Numbered from the stretch's first letter, positions 1 through 8,702 are shown. The stretch is DNA of 64,000 nucleotides from Flavobacterium tagetis (GCF_016735615.1 NZ_JAERSF010000001.1:744001-808000); one strand, 5' to 3'. Notes: generated by a model not told the origin, from the sequence alone. A program made the numbers and translations.

Positions 1-199
1 GGATTAAAGAAACAATTTCAGAGTAAAAATCAGATTCTTCAGCTTTGTTGTAGAGTCCCATTAAAATTGTGCCGATCGAGACGTCTATTCCCTTGATTAA
101 AAGTGCATCATTCTCAAAATAAAACTTGTTTAACTTGGAGACAACATTAGAAGAAATAAAGCGTCTAAGTTCAATTTGTAGGTTTGGGGTCATACTCAT
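1..199 (-). CDS. DUF937-like protein, N-terminal part only
   Basis: The reading frame starts with ATG at 199 and stays open to the left edge, so only the first 66 residues are present. They begin MSMTPNLQIELRRFISSNVV and continue into a hydrophobic, glycine-containing helix (GIDVSIGTILMGLY). This looks like the start of the bacterial DUF937 family, which in Bacteroidota is often joined to a C-terminal OmpA-like domain. That C-terminal part would lie outside the window and cannot be checked. A second ATG two codons in (MTP) is an equally possible start. The role is unknown. The 278 bases between this gene and the next are very AT-rich, and nothing could be supported there. Confidence 0.6.
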   Translation of the reverse strand, partial: MSMTPNLQIELRRFISSNVVSKLNKFYFENDALLIKGIDVSIGTILMGLYNKAEESDFYSEIVSLI

Positions 200-477
200 A
201 ACTTAAAAAATGATTATTTATACTTATTTAAAATAACCGACAAAGTGAGGCTTTTCATCGATTATCGTGATAAAAATATAAAATATTTTAACATTTCCAA
301 AAATTAAGTTAAAAATTTAGGTGGTGTATTTTCAAGCATTTAGCCCTAAAAATTAACAAAATGAGTAAATATAAAGCTTAACGTAACTTATAAGATACAA
401 AAATTATTTTTAAAATTTTAAGAGTTTTTTTCAAAAAATCAAAAATATAAGAAAAAGCTTAAGGTCAAAATTACCAT

Positions 478-978
478 TTAGAAAATAAGTTGCCTATTTT
501 GCCAAAGGATAGTCAGAAAAATCCCGAGATAAATTACAGAAAAAAAGAAGTTCACAAAACTCGATGCCAAGAATCCAAGAACAGAACCTGTAGCCGCTTT
601 TAAAGCCCGTTTATGGTTTTGAGAATCATATAATAATTCGCCAACGAGCGCCCCAACAAATGGTCCTATAATAATTCCAAACGGAATAGGCGCCAGAATT
701 CCAACAATCAAACCAATATTGGTTCCCCAAACTCCATACGAACTTCCTCCAAACTTTTTAGTTCCTTTTGATGGAATTACATAATCCAAAATGGTAATCG
801 TTACCATCAAAACAAAAGTGATTCCTAGAACCCAGTAATTATTTTCTACTGCCTTTGTAAGATATAGCAACAAAAGTCCAATCCAACAGCTTGATAATCC
901 AGGCAAAACAGGTAAAAAACTCCCAAAAACGCCTACAACTACACATATAAAACCCAACAGTACTAAAAGTAAATCCAT
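478..978 (-). CDS. DUF456 family membrane protein
   Basis: This is a 166-residue, very hydrophobic protein with about four membrane segments (roughly residues 2-20, 25-42, 48-66 and 85-115) and a final one near the C-terminus. Glycine-rich stretches such as GVFGSFLPVLPG and GIIIGPFVGALVGELL are the hallmark of the small DUF456 inner-membrane family. The length fits the family. No enzymatic residues are evident and the function is unknown. The gene is monocistronic and divergent from the plus-strand gene at 1024, with 45 bases between the two starts. Confidence 0.75.
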   Translation of the reverse strand: MDLLLVLLGFICVVVGVFGSFLPVLPGLSSCWIGLLLLYLTKAVENNYWVLGITFVLMVTITILDYVIPSKGTKKFGGSSYGVWGTNIGLIVGILAPIPFGIIIGPFVGALVGELLYDSQNHKRALKAATGSVLGFLASSFVNFFFSVIYLGIFLTILWQNRQLIF

Positions 979-1023
979 AATATTTTTGTAAATTTGCCCT
1001 TACAATTTAAGCAATTATAAGAT

Positions 1024-1407
1024 ATGCGAATTTTTGTTAAAATAGCCTTCTCTTTATTCTTTGTATTTTCTATTCCCGAAAATACTTTAGCTCAAGCTAA
1101 GAAACTTTCTGCAAATGACCAAATATTGCAGGATAGCCTTTATAATAGCAACAAGAAAAAAGTAATAAATTTTTCGATGAAAGATTTTGATAAACTTTTT
1201 TTTGAATATTTCAATAAGAAAAGTGATGCTGATAATATTTTAACAAAAACCGAATTTTATAATTATACCACTCAGATTGCAGCTTTTTCTGATAGACTTG
1301 TCAAATTATATCCTAATCAAAAAGAAGTTGCAGAAAAAAACAAAGAAAACTGGCTATCTGAAAACTATGAAGATTATCTAGAATACAAAGCTTCGCAAAA
1401 AAAATAA
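1024..1407 (+). CDS. hypothetical secreted protein
   Basis: The 127-residue product starts with a clear signal peptide (MRIFVKIAFSLFFVFSIPENTLAQ, split after the AQ). A small charged domain rich in Lys, Asn and Tyr follows, with no recognisable motif. It is probably periplasmic. The family was not recognised. Two TAnnTTTG-like words (981-988 and 989-996) lie just upstream and one may be the -7 element, but no matching -33 box was seen. The next gene starts 34 bases downstream on the same strand, so the two probably form a small transcription unit. Confidence 0.6.
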   Translation: MRIFVKIAFSLFFVFSIPENTLAQAKKLSANDQILQDSLYNSNKKKVINFSMKDFDKLFFEYFNKKSDADNILTKTEFYNYTTQIAAFSDRLVKLYPNQKEVAEKNKENWLSENYEDYLEYKASQKK

Positions 1408-1441
1408 TCGTATTTTTGTTTATACATTCAATTCTAAAACT

Positions 1442-1927
1442 TTGAAGCAGTTTTTCCCTTTTTTTATTTGTATCCTTTTCAGTTCTTGTCAATATTTTGA
1501 GAAGCAGGTTCCGTCTGAAAAAGAGTTACTTCAAAAAGAGCTAAAATCGATCAATTGGAAAGAAGTTGACGAATATCCTTCTGTTCCTAATTGCGATAAA
1601 ATTGCCGATAAAAAGCAGCGCCAGCAATGTTTTTTTGAAGTTATGTCAAACCTTATACAGGAAAAACTAAACGTTGACACTCTGTCTATACTATATCCAG
1701 AATTGGATACTATTGAAGTAAAAGTTACTGTTTTCCCAAATTCAACCATGAAGTTCGAACCTCAGTTCCCGAAAGATTCTGTAGCGTATGACACCATAAA
1801 AATAGATAGTATTCTGCATGCTCGCCTAGTCGATTTCCCGAAAGTAAATCCTGCTATAAAACGAGGTATTCCGGTAAAAACACAATTTATTCTGCCTGTA
1901 ATTATAAAAGCAAAAGACGAGAAATAG
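1442..1927 (+). CDS. hypothetical lipoprotein, possibly TonB-C-terminal-like
   Basis: The 161-residue product begins at a TTG codon; no ATG occurs until far inside the frame, so TTG is needed to keep the signal sequence. The N-terminus (MKQFFPFFICILFSSC) is a lipoprotein signal with cysteine at position 16. The C-terminal half (VNPAIKRGIPVKTQFILPVIIK) faintly resembles the TonB C-terminal fold used by Bacteroidota energy-transducer-like proteins, but this is a weak guess. It follows the secreted protein at 1024 and is probably co-transcribed with it. Function unknown. Confidence 0.55.
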   Translation: MKQFFPFFICILFSSCQYFEKQVPSEKELLQKELKSINWKEVDEYPSVPNCDKIADKKQRQQCFFEVMSNLIQEKLNVDTLSILYPELDTIEVKVTVFPNSTMKFEPQFPKDSVAYDTIKIDSILHARLVDFPKVNPAIKRGIPVKTQFILPVIIKAKDEK

Positions 1928-1940
1928 TTTTACTAAGAAG

Positions 1941-3044
1941 TTATTTTTTAAACTGACGATCTTTCCATTCATAAGAGCCAAACAGACTATATAAAGCAAC
2001 TGTAGAGCTAAAAAACGGATATAGCAAACTACTCAACAAAAGGCTTTTTATTCTCATTTTAGTCAAAAATTGATTCGTTATTGAAAGCAAAACATAATCA
2101 ATTACAAACTTAAAAAAAGCAAAAAGCACAAAAATTGGATAAGACCAGATTCCGAAAATCATAAAGAAAAAGCCAATTACAAAACTCAGATTTCCAAAGA
2201 AAACAATTAAACCTAATAATTTCCCTAAAGAACTTCTATACGAACTAGTTTTAGCCGCCCAACGCACTCTTTGATGAAATAACGCTTTCCAATTTTCAGT
2301 TGGTTTTGTAATCACAATTGCTTCTTGAGCTTTTAAATAATGAACTTCATTGGGAAACTTTTCGATTGCTTTCTGCAATAAAAAAACATCATCTCCGCTA
2401 GCTATTTTGTCGTTTCCATTAAAGCCATTCAGTTTATCAAACAATGATTTTGTATACGCAAAATTAGCTCCATTGCACATAAAACCTTTATGAATTCCGA
2501 AACTTCCAATGGTTGCGCCTTGTAAACTTGTTAAATCTAATTGCTGAAAATGATCTAAAAATAAGTTTTCACATTGATACGTTACAGCGCCAGCTAACAT
2601 CGAAACTTTATTCTGCTGAATATAATTATCAAAAGTTAATAGCCAGTTTTTAGGAACAATACAATCGGCATCTGTTGTAATAACCCAATCTGTTTTTACA
2701 TGTTCCATTGCCGTTGTAATCGCATCTTTTTTTGGAGAATTTGAAACCCGAATATTGTCTATTTGTGAAATGTGAAATGTGAAATGTGAACCTTTAAACT
2801 TTTCATTTGAGTTATCGTCTACCAGAATTACTTCAAATAAATCTGTCGGGTAATTTAAATTCGAAAAACTCTCCAAAAGTACAGGCAAATTTTCTTTTTC
2901 ATTTCGAAACGGAACTATAATGGTAAAACTGGTCTTCGGTTCTAAATCTGTTTTTCGATATTTTTTCACTTTCAAAAAACCATAAATCAGCAAAGAAATG
3001 CTCAGAATATAAATTGCCAATATGCTGAATAATACCGAAATCAT
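1941..3044 (-). CDS. family 2 glycosyltransferase, membrane-anchored
   Basis: The 367-residue protein has an N-terminal membrane helix (residues 4-25), a GT-A domain and three or so C-terminal membrane segments. Visible GT2 signatures are PFRNEKENL (45-53), the VDD of the nucleotide-sugar site (75-77), TTDADC (123-128) as the DxD metal site, and a QxxRW-like HQRVRW near residue 260. It probably transfers a sugar to a lipid or envelope glycan at the inner membrane. Its start overlaps the end of the LPG-synthase-like gene by 4 bases, indicating translational coupling. A heptanucleotide tandem repeat lies in codons 85-94 (see the repeat entry). The true acceptor is unknown. Confidence 0.85.
   Translation of the reverse strand: MISVLFSILAIYILSISLLIYGFLKVKKYRKTDLEPKTSFTIIVPFRNEKENLPVLLESFSNLNYPTDLFEVILVDDNSNEKFKGSHFTFHISQIDNIRVSNSPKKDAITTAMEHVKTDWVITTDADCIVPKNWLLTFDNYIQQNKVSMLAGAVTYQCENLFLDHFQQLDLTSLQGATIGSFGIHKGFMCNGANFAYTKSLFDKLNGFNGNDKIASGDDVFLLQKAIEKFPNEVHYLKAQEAIVITKPTENWKALFHQRVRWAAKTSSYRSSLGKLLGLIVFFGNLSFVIGFFFMIFGIWSYPIFVLFAFFKFVIDYVLLSITNQFLTKMRIKSLLLSSLLYPFFSSTVALYSLFGSYEWKDRQFKK
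2764..2790. repeat. TGTGAAA heptanucleotide tandem repeat inside the GT2 gene
   Basis: Three full copies and one nearly complete copy of the 7-base unit TGTGAAA follow each other with no mismatch. The unit is not a multiple of three, so gain or loss of one copy would shift the glycosyltransferase frame after about residue 85. The encoded residues (around GSHFTFHISQ) sit between the VDD motif and the DxD motif. Confidence 0.85.
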
Positions 3045-3985
3045 TCTGCTGTTTTGGTTTTAAAATTCAGCACAAAATAACTTCCTAAAACTACTGGCAA
3101 CACTACATTCAAAAACCACATTAAAGTGCTAATGAAAATTACAATCCATTCGTTTACTCCCAAAATTCCGAAGAAATAAATCGCAACACTTCCTTTTACT
3201 GCAAAGTCTAAAAACTGAAAAGTTGGTAAAGACGAAGCCAAAAAGTAAACTGATGTAATCGCGGCCATTAAAGTTAAGTAAGGCAAATCGACATCAAAAC
3301 CTAAAAACAAAAAGTAATACTGATGCGAAAAAACCAAATAACGGCAGATTCCTAAAAAGATGTTTTTTTGATGAACGGATTTTGGAATTTCATTGATTTT
3401 ATGAATCAATTTTTCAATTGAATAGCCTTTTACTTTTATCTTTTTAATGGAGAATAATAAAATCAAAATCAGTACAAATCCACCAAAAAGAATGAGAACT
3501 GTTTTGGTCGTAATTACATTAAATTCAGCATTAAAATACAATAATCCGAAAATTCCAAAAATGATCGTTAGAATCATCTGAATTCCGTTGCAAATTAAGT
3601 TTAAAAAAACAACTTTTTTAGCTTCAGATTTTGGGTAATACAACGCTTTTCCAGCGTACTCTCCTACTCCATTTGGCGTAAAAATTCCCGCCGTTAAAGC
3701 GGCTAAAACCTGTTTTGTAGCTTCATAAACCGATATTTTATGAATAACCTGCGCAAGATTCTGCCATTTCAAAATCTCAAAATAACGATTCAAAACACTC
3801 AAAAGTAAGATAAACGAAATTCCTAAAACCGACTGGTTTTTCTTGAACAAAACAATAAATTTCTGCCAGTCTAATTTGTCGTTGTTAGCCAGCTGATTAT
3901 AAATAAAATAAAATGCGCCGCCAACAATTAAAAGTTTGGCCAGAAGAACTAGGAATTGCTTAGCTTTGTGAGGAATTGAAATCAT
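3041..3985 (-). CDS. lysylphosphatidylglycerol synthase-type transmembrane protein
   Basis: The 314-residue protein is almost entirely membrane helices (about eight), with the layout of the LPG_synthase_TM family (the UPF0104/YbhN/AglD group). Typical features are the N-terminal helix after MISIPHKAKQ, the helix with NRYFEILKWQNL, and the conserved TPNGVGEYAGKALYY segment around residues 103-117. Family members flip or modify lipids, or accompany glycosyltransferases. The 4-base overlap with the GT2 gene downstream supports a shared glycolipid role. No catalytic aminoacyl-transferase domain is present, so it is not a complete MprF. Confidence 0.8.
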   Translation of the reverse strand: MISIPHKAKQFLVLLAKLLIVGGAFYFIYNQLANNDKLDWQKFIVLFKKNQSVLGISFILLLSVLNRYFEILKWQNLAQVIHKISVYEATKQVLAALTAGIFTPNGVGEYAGKALYYPKSEAKKVVFLNLICNGIQMILTIIFGIFGLLYFNAEFNVITTKTVLILFGGFVLILILLFSIKKIKVKGYSIEKLIHKINEIPKSVHQKNIFLGICRYLVFSHQYYFLFLGFDVDLPYLTLMAAITSVYFLASSLPTFQFLDFAVKGSVAIYFFGILGVNEWIVIFISTLMWFLNVVLPVVLGSYFVLNFKTKTAE

Positions 3986-4075
3986 GCCGCAAAAGTAATC
4001 AAATGTGGCAATTAGGAAGTGAGAAAATGAGTCAATTTTCTAAACTTGAAACCTTAAACTTGAAACCACAATCTC

Positions 4076-4630
4076 TTGACACAAGAACGCATCATATTAG
4101 GCATTGACCCTGGAACCACAATTATGGGTTTCGGATTGATTAAAGTAATCAATAAAAAAATGGAATTTCTGCAACTGAACGAATTGCAACTTTCCAAATA
4201 CGACAATCATTACCAAAAACTAAGAATCATTTTCGAGCGAACTATTGAACTAATCGAAACGCATTGTCCTGACGAAATCGCGATTGAAGCGCCTTTCTTT
4301 GGCAAAAACGTTCAATCGATGTTGAAATTAGGTCGTGCTCAAGGCGTTGCGATGGCTGCGGGACTTTCAAGAGGAATTCCGATTACTGAATATGAACCTA
4401 AAAAGATAAAAATGGCGATTACCGGAAACGGAAATGCCAGCAAAGAACAAGTTGCCAAAATGTTGCAACAGCTTTTAGGTTTAAAAGAGTTACCCAAAAA
4501 CCTAGATTCAACAGACGGTTTGGCAGCTGCAGTTTGTCATCATTTCAATTCAGGTAAAGTCATAGCTGGAAAGAGTTATTCGGGCTGGGATGCTTTTGTG
4601 AAACAAAACGAGGATCGGGTTAAGAAATGA
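4076..4630 (+). CDS. ruvC: Holliday junction endonuclease RuvC
   Basis: RuvC cuts Holliday junctions as a dimer together with RuvAB during recombinational repair. The 184-residue protein carries the full RNase H-like active site: Asp11 in GIDPGTT, Glu71 in AIEAPFFG, and Asp144/Asp147 in LDSTDGLAAAVCHH. Translation appears to start at TTG (4076): no in-frame ATG precedes the essential GIDPGT motif, and the N-terminal MTQERIILGIDPGT matches what is usual in flavobacteria. It lies directly upstream of hemW on the same strand, separated by about 96 bases of repeat-like sequence. Confidence 0.96.
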   Translation: MTQERIILGIDPGTTIMGFGLIKVINKKMEFLQLNELQLSKYDNHYQKLRIIFERTIELIETHCPDEIAIEAPFFGKNVQSMLKLGRAQGVAMAAGLSRGIPITEYEPKKIKMAITGNGNASKEQVAKMLQQLLGLKELPKNLDSTDGLAAAVCHHFNSGKVIAGKSYSGWDAFVKQNEDRVKK

Positions 4631-4632
4631 GT

Positions 4633-4723
4633 CAATGTGTCAATGTGTCAATTTGATAATTAGATAATTCTTTAAACAACGAATAAATTATCTAATTGAC
4701 TAATTATCCAAATTATCTAATTA
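4633..4723. repeat. intergenic tandem and inverted repeat between ruvC and hemW
   Basis: Immediately after the ruvC stop, GTCAAT words repeat at 8-base spacing (gtcaatgtgtcaatgtgtcaat). An imperfect inverted repeat follows, made of ATAATTAGATAATT-type words on the left and AATTATCTAATTGA on the right. No T-run follows, so it is not a standard terminator. It belongs to the wider set of word-like intergenic repeats in this window. Confidence 0.6.
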
Positions 4724-4726
4724 AAA

Positions 4727-5863
4727 ATGTCCGGCATCTACATACATATTCCTTTTTGCAAGCAGGCTTGTCACTACTGCGACTTTCATTTTTCAACTTC
4801 AATGAAAAAGAAAGACGAGATGGTGTTGGCATTAGCCAAAGAAATCATTGTACGTAAAAATGAATCCGAAAATGAGATTGTAGAGACTATTTACTTTGGA
4901 GGTGGAACTCCTTCGGTTTTGTCAAATGATGAAATCAACTTTTTAATTTCAGAAGTTTATAAGAATTACAAAGTTGTAGAAAATCCTGAAATTACGCTAG
5001 AAGCGAATCCAGATGATTTGTGTGCGGAACGAATTTTTGAATTATCCAAAAGTCCGATAAATCGTTTAAGCATCGGAATCCAGTCTTTTTATGAAGATGA
5101 TTTGAAAATGATGAATCGAGCTCATAATTCGGAAGAAGCCAAAAAATGCTTGGAAGAAGCAACAAAATATTTTGATAATATTTCATTGGATTTAATTTAC
5201 GGAATTCCAGGAATGAGTGACGAAATGTGGAGACAGAATATCCAAACAGCTTTAGATTTTGGCATTCCGCATATTTCGAGTTATGCTTTGACGGTTGAAC
5301 CAAAAACAGCTTTAAGCAAATTAATTCAAACAGGAAAAATTGCTGAACCTCAAGATGAAGTGGCTTCCAATCATTTTATGATTTTAGTTGAAATGCTTCA
5401 GAAAAATGGTTTTATTCATTACGAATTATCCAATTTTGGAAAAGAGAATTATTTTTCTAAAAACAATTCGGCTTATTGGCTGGGTAAAAAATATATCGGA
5501 ATTGGTCCTTCTGCACATAGTTATGACGGCGAAAAAAGAGGCTGGAATATTGCAAATAATTCATTGTATCTAAAAGCAATTCAAAACGATGAACTTCCTA
5601 TTGAAACAGAAATCTTAACTATTTCTGATCGTTATAATGAATATATTATGACGGGGTTACGAACAATTTGGGGAGTTTCTTTAGAAAAAATTGAAAAGGA
5701 ATTTGGATTGGAATATTTGAATTATCTGAAAAAACAATCTCAAAAGTTCTTAAATGACGATTTGCTATCGATCGAAAACAGCATTCTTAAACCAACTCCA
5801 AAAGGAAAGTTTTTAACAGATGGAATTGCTTCAGATTTATTTTATCTAAATTTGGATGAATAA
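4727..5863 (+). CDS. hemW: radical SAM heme chaperone HemW
   Basis: HemW-type proteins resemble coproporphyrinogen dehydrogenase HemN but act as heme-binding chaperones. The N-terminal IHIPFCKQACHYCDF has the CxxxCxxC cluster (Cys11, Cys15, Cys18), and the extra Cys typical of HemN (CxxxCxxCxC) is absent: Phe20 is found, as in HemW. YFGGGTPS (56-63) is the SAM-binding glycine motif. LSIGIQSF and LIYGIPGMS are further family landmarks. The 378-residue length is normal. It follows ruvC, an order I recall as common in flavobacteria. Confidence 0.93.
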   Translation: MSGIYIHIPFCKQACHYCDFHFSTSMKKKDEMVLALAKEIIVRKNESENEIVETIYFGGGTPSVLSNDEINFLISEVYKNYKVVENPEITLEANPDDLCAERIFELSKSPINRLSIGIQSFYEDDLKMMNRAHNSEEAKKCLEEATKYFDNISLDLIYGIPGMSDEMWRQNIQTALDFGIPHISSYALTVEPKTALSKLIQTGKIAEPQDEVASNHFMILVEMLQKNGFIHYELSNFGKENYFSKNNSAYWLGKKYIGIGPSAHSYDGEKRGWNIANNSLYLKAIQNDELPIETEILTISDRYNEYIMTGLRTIWGVSLEKIEKEFGLEYLNYLKKQSQKFLNDDLLSIENSILKPTPKGKFLTDGIASDLFYLNLDE

Positions 5864-5867
5864 AAAT

Positions 5868-5931
5868 TAGCCACGAAGGCACAAAGGCTCAAATTATTAA
5901 ACTTTGTGATTTAGCGTCTTTGCGGCATAAA
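5868..5931. repeat. palindromic intergenic repeat (CACAAAGG / CGTCTTTGCGG words)
   Basis: Between hemW and the cyclase gene lies an imperfect inverted repeat whose left arm reads gccacgaaggcacaaagg and whose right arm reads gcgtctttgcggca. The same words recur at 51311-51370 and elsewhere in the window. Confidence 0.7.
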
Positions 5932-5941
5932 AACCAAATTT

Positions 5942-6727
5942 GTGTTAGCAAAAATCAACAACTTAGAAATCGACTTATCAAAACCCATTGATATTTCTAT
6001 TCCTTTAACCAATACAGATGAAAATCCGATTGCTTGGTATATTGAAAAGCCAGTCATTGAACCGGTAGTTTTTGGGGATTGGATTGGGAAAGTTTCGGAG
6101 GGAAAATCATCAACGAATTTCAATAATATTTTCTTCAATCCGCATGGGCATGGAACGCATACGGAATGTCTGGGGCATATTACAAATGATTTTTATAGCA
6201 TCAATCAGTCGTTAAAACAGTTTTTCTTTTTTTCTAAATTGATTACTGTTGAACCTGAAAAAATTGGAGAAGATTTCGTGATTACGAAAGAACAAGTTCA
6301 AAAAGCTTTGAGCGCTTCGACTCCGCTCAGCGTGACAAAATCGGAAGCGATTATCATTCGAACGCTTCCAAATCAAAAGGAAAAAAAATCAAGAAAATAT
6401 TCCAATACCAATCCGCCGTATTTGTCTGAAGATGCCGCGATTTTCATCCGCGAAAGCGAAATTCAGCATTTACTGATTGATCTTCCAAGCGTAGATAAAG
6501 AACATGATGAAGGAAAATTATTAGCGCACAAAGCATTTTGGAATGTAAAAGACACGCATAATCTAAATTCTGACGCAAGATTTAATGCCACAATCACCGA
6601 AATGATTTATGTTTCAGACGAAATTGAAGATGGAGATTACATACTAAATCTTCAAATCACTTCGTTTGAAAATGACGCAAGTCCATCAAAACCGGTTCTA
6701 TATAAAATTGCAGATTTTAGATTGTAG
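5942..6727 (+). CDS. cyclase family protein (kynurenine formamidase-like)
   Basis: The 261-residue protein belongs to the metal-dependent cyclase/arylformamidase fold. It has an N-terminal LSKPIDISIPLT and the key HGHGTHTECLGH segment (about residues 69-80), equivalent to the metal-binding HxGTHxDxPxH motif. The second Asp is replaced by Glu-Cys here, which occurs in a divergent subgroup. A later VDKEHDEGKLLAHKAFW supplies further catalytic residues. It starts at GTG (5942), the first start before the conserved N-terminus. Its substrate cannot be told from sequence. A repeat-derived word (6313-6335) encodes residues in the middle of the protein. Confidence 0.75.
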   Translation: MLAKINNLEIDLSKPIDISIPLTNTDENPIAWYIEKPVIEPVVFGDWIGKVSEGKSSTNFNNIFFNPHGHGTHTECLGHITNDFYSINQSLKQFFFFSKLITVEPEKIGEDFVITKEQVQKALSASTPLSVTKSEAIIIRTLPNQKEKKSRKYSNTNPPYLSEDAAIFIRESEIQHLLIDLPSVDKEHDEGKLLAHKAFWNVKDTHNLNSDARFNATITEMIYVSDEIEDGDYILNLQITSFENDASPSKPVLYKIADFRL

Positions 6728-6789
6728 ATTTGCTAAAAACTGAGACTGAGACTTAACCTGAACACTCAAAAACTGAACACTGAATACTA

Positions 6790-7191
6790 ATGATAACCGT
6801 TTCAACAGATAAAACAAAACTCGATGTTCCGTTTATACAGAACTTTTTAAAAGATATTTATTGGGCTGCGGGGCGAACTATGGAGGAAGTTCAACGAACC
6901 ATTGATGCTTCAGTTTGTTTCGGAATTTATTTGGATGACAAGCAAATTGGTTTTGCACGCGTCATAACCGATTATGTGGTTTTCGCTTATTTAATGGATG
7001 TTTTTATTGATGAAGAACATCGCGGAAAAGGCTATTCGTCTATTTTAATTGAAACGATGATGAAAGAACCCCAACTCCAAGAAGTAAAAATCTGGCGCCT
7101 AGCAACAACTGACGCTCACTTTTTATATGAGAAATTCGGATTTACAAAACTGAATCATCCTGAAAAGATGATGGAAAAAATAGTCAAATGA
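6790..7191 (+). CDS. GNAT family N-acetyltransferase
   Basis: This is a compact 133-residue acetyltransferase. The acetyl-CoA binding loop is DEEHRGKGYSSILI (about residues 76-89, the R/QxxGxG/A motif). It is preceded by the YLMDVFID strand and followed by LATTDAHFLYEKFGF, the typical GNAT C-terminal motif. It probably acetylates a small molecule or protein N-terminus; the substrate is unknown. It overlaps the DUF4260 gene by 4 bases (ATGA), so the two are coupled. It is probably the first gene of the 6790-7916 unit. Confidence 0.88.
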   Translation: MITVSTDKTKLDVPFIQNFLKDIYWAAGRTMEEVQRTIDASVCFGIYLDDKQIGFARVITDYVVFAYLMDVFIDEEHRGKGYSSILIETMMKEPQLQEVKIWRLATTDAHFLYEKFGFTKLNHPEKMMEKIVK

Positions 7192-7538
7192 AAACAGTCC
7201 TAAAACTAGAAGAAATAGCTTTATTCATTCTGGGAATATTTCTCTTTAATCGTTTAAATTATGAATGGTGGTGGTTTCTTGTTTTAATTCTGGCTCCAGA
7301 TTTATCGATGATTGGTTATGTATTTGGAAACAAAGTTGGAGCGTTACTTTATAATATCTTTCATCACAAAGGAATTGCGCTTTTAATTTATGCTGTCGGA
7401 CTTTATTTAAGTATCGAAGTTGTGCAATTAGCTGGAATTATTTTATTTTCACACTCGGCAATGGATCGTATTTTTGGTTACGGTCTTAAATATGAAAAAG
7501 GTTTTAAATACACTCATTTGGGTGAAATTGGTAAATAA
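7188..7538 (+). CDS. DUF4260 domain membrane protein
   Basis: The 116-residue protein has about four membrane segments. The conserved core of DUF4260 is visible: EWWWFLVLILAPDLSMIGYVFGNKVGALLYNIFHH (residues 25-59), followed by SHSAMDRIFGYGLKY near the C-terminus. Its start overlaps the GNAT stop codon (ATGA). The function of this family is not known. Histidines in FHHKG and HSAMDR could bind a metal, but that is speculation. Confidence 0.85.
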   Translation: MKTVLKLEEIALFILGIFLFNRLNYEWWWFLVLILAPDLSMIGYVFGNKVGALLYNIFHHKGIALLIYAVGLYLSIEVVQLAGIILFSHSAMDRIFGYGLKYEKGFKYTHLGEIGK

Positions 7539-7544
7539 ACTGCT

Positions 7545-7916
7545 ATGAATCTAGAAACGTTTTATGAATATTGCCTTTCAAAAAAAGGCGTCAGCGAGCA
7601 TTTCCCTTTTGATGAAGATACTTTGGTTTTTAAAGTGGGCGGAAAGATGTTTGCTTTATCTTCTCTTTCACAATGGGAAAAAAACGAGCAATCTGTCAAT
7701 TTAAAATGCGATCCAGACCGCGCACAAGAACTCAGAGCAGAATATGACGAAATTCAGCCAGGTTATCATATGAGCAAAGTCCATTGGAATACGATTTCTT
7801 TAAACGGAAATCTTCCAGACAAATTCGTCAAAGAATTGATAGACCATTCGTATGAATTGGTTTTCAAAAGTTTGACAAAGAAAATTCAGAACGAAATTAC
7901 TGAATTAGAAAATTAG
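7545..7916 (+). CDS. MmcQ/YjbR family protein
   Basis: The 123-residue protein matches the small MmcQ/YjbR double-wing DNA-binding-like fold. It has an N-terminal CLSKKGVSEHFPFDEDTLVFKV, then GKMFAL, the NLKCDPDRAQELR motif (around residues 52-64) and HWNTISLNG. These are its signature segments. Family members are often called DNA-binding by fold, without proven function. It sits 6 bases after DUF4260, so it is likely the last gene of that three-gene unit. Confidence 0.87.
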   Translation: MNLETFYEYCLSKKGVSEHFPFDEDTLVFKVGGKMFALSSLSQWEKNEQSVNLKCDPDRAQELRAEYDEIQPGYHMSKVHWNTISLNGNLPDKFVKELIDHSYELVFKSLTKKIQNEITELEN

Positions 7917-7988
7917 GCATTACATTTGCAGGGTGAGATCAAAACTTAACAACCCCAATCAGTTTGCAAATTAGCATTTTATAGCATC

Positions 7989-8702
7989 ATGAAAGAACAA
8001 TTTAAAAAATTTCTAAACGAAGAACAAGATCCAAAAGCGATTGAAAAAATCACTTCGAAACTTAACGATTTATTGATGAAAGGCGAAGAAGTTGGATACA
8101 TCGCAGTGCAAAAAAAGCCTGCAATTACTGTTTTTCCTGATAGTATTGTATTAACAAACAAACGTATCATTATCTGCAAGCCTAAAAATTTAGGTCTTTC
8201 TATGGATTTTACAGATTATACTTGGGATGATATTGCTAGTACTTTTGTAAAAGAAAACATCTTAGGTTCAGAATTCTCATTTGGAACAAAAACAGATTTA
8301 GCTATTTCTATTGATTATATTCCGAAAATTCAGGCTAGAAAAATTTACACTTATGCTAAAGAGCAATTAGATTTATTGAAAAATCCTGTTCAAACAGCAA
8401 CTCCAGTTCAAGAATCTGCTGAACCTGTTTTTGAAGAAGAAATTGAAGATGAAATTGAAGAAGTAGAAACAGAAGAAGTAACAAGCTTTGCAGAAATTTT
8501 ACCAGCTGCACCAGTTGTTACAGAAACTTTTGAACCTCTTCCAACTCAACCAACTCAACCTGTTGGAGACCGTAAATTAAGCGACTTATCTAAAGAAGAA
8601 CTTTTTGATAAATTACAGAATTACAAAAAACTTCTTGATAATGGTTTGATCATGCAAGGAGAATACGATGCATATAAAAAAGAGATTTTAAGTTACATGT
8701 AG
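7989..8702 (+). CDS. bacterial PH domain protein with C-terminal SHOCT motif
   Basis: The 237-residue protein has an N-terminal helical segment, then a pleckstrin-homology-like domain (about residues 25-125; core PDSIVLTNKRIIICKPKNLG). A Glu/Pro-rich acidic linker (140-190) follows. The C-terminal SHOCT motif (LSKEELFDKLQNYKKLLDNG, then GEYDAYKKEIL) occupies residues 198-236. SHOCT motifs mediate oligomerisation or attach to other domains. It is a cytoplasmic protein of unknown function. A TACATTTG at 7921-7928 would fit a -7 box 60 bases upstream, but no -33 box was seen. A strong terminator follows. Confidence 0.8.
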   Translation: MKEQFKKFLNEEQDPKAIEKITSKLNDLLMKGEEVGYIAVQKKPAITVFPDSIVLTNKRIIICKPKNLGLSMDFTDYTWDDIASTFVKENILGSEFSFGTKTDLAISIDYIPKIQARKIYTYAKEQLDLLKNPVQTATPVQESAEPVFEEEIEDEIEEVETEEVTSFAEILPAAPVVTETFEPLPTQPTQPVGDRKLSDLSKEELFDKLQNYKKLLDNGLIMQGEYDAYKKEILSYM

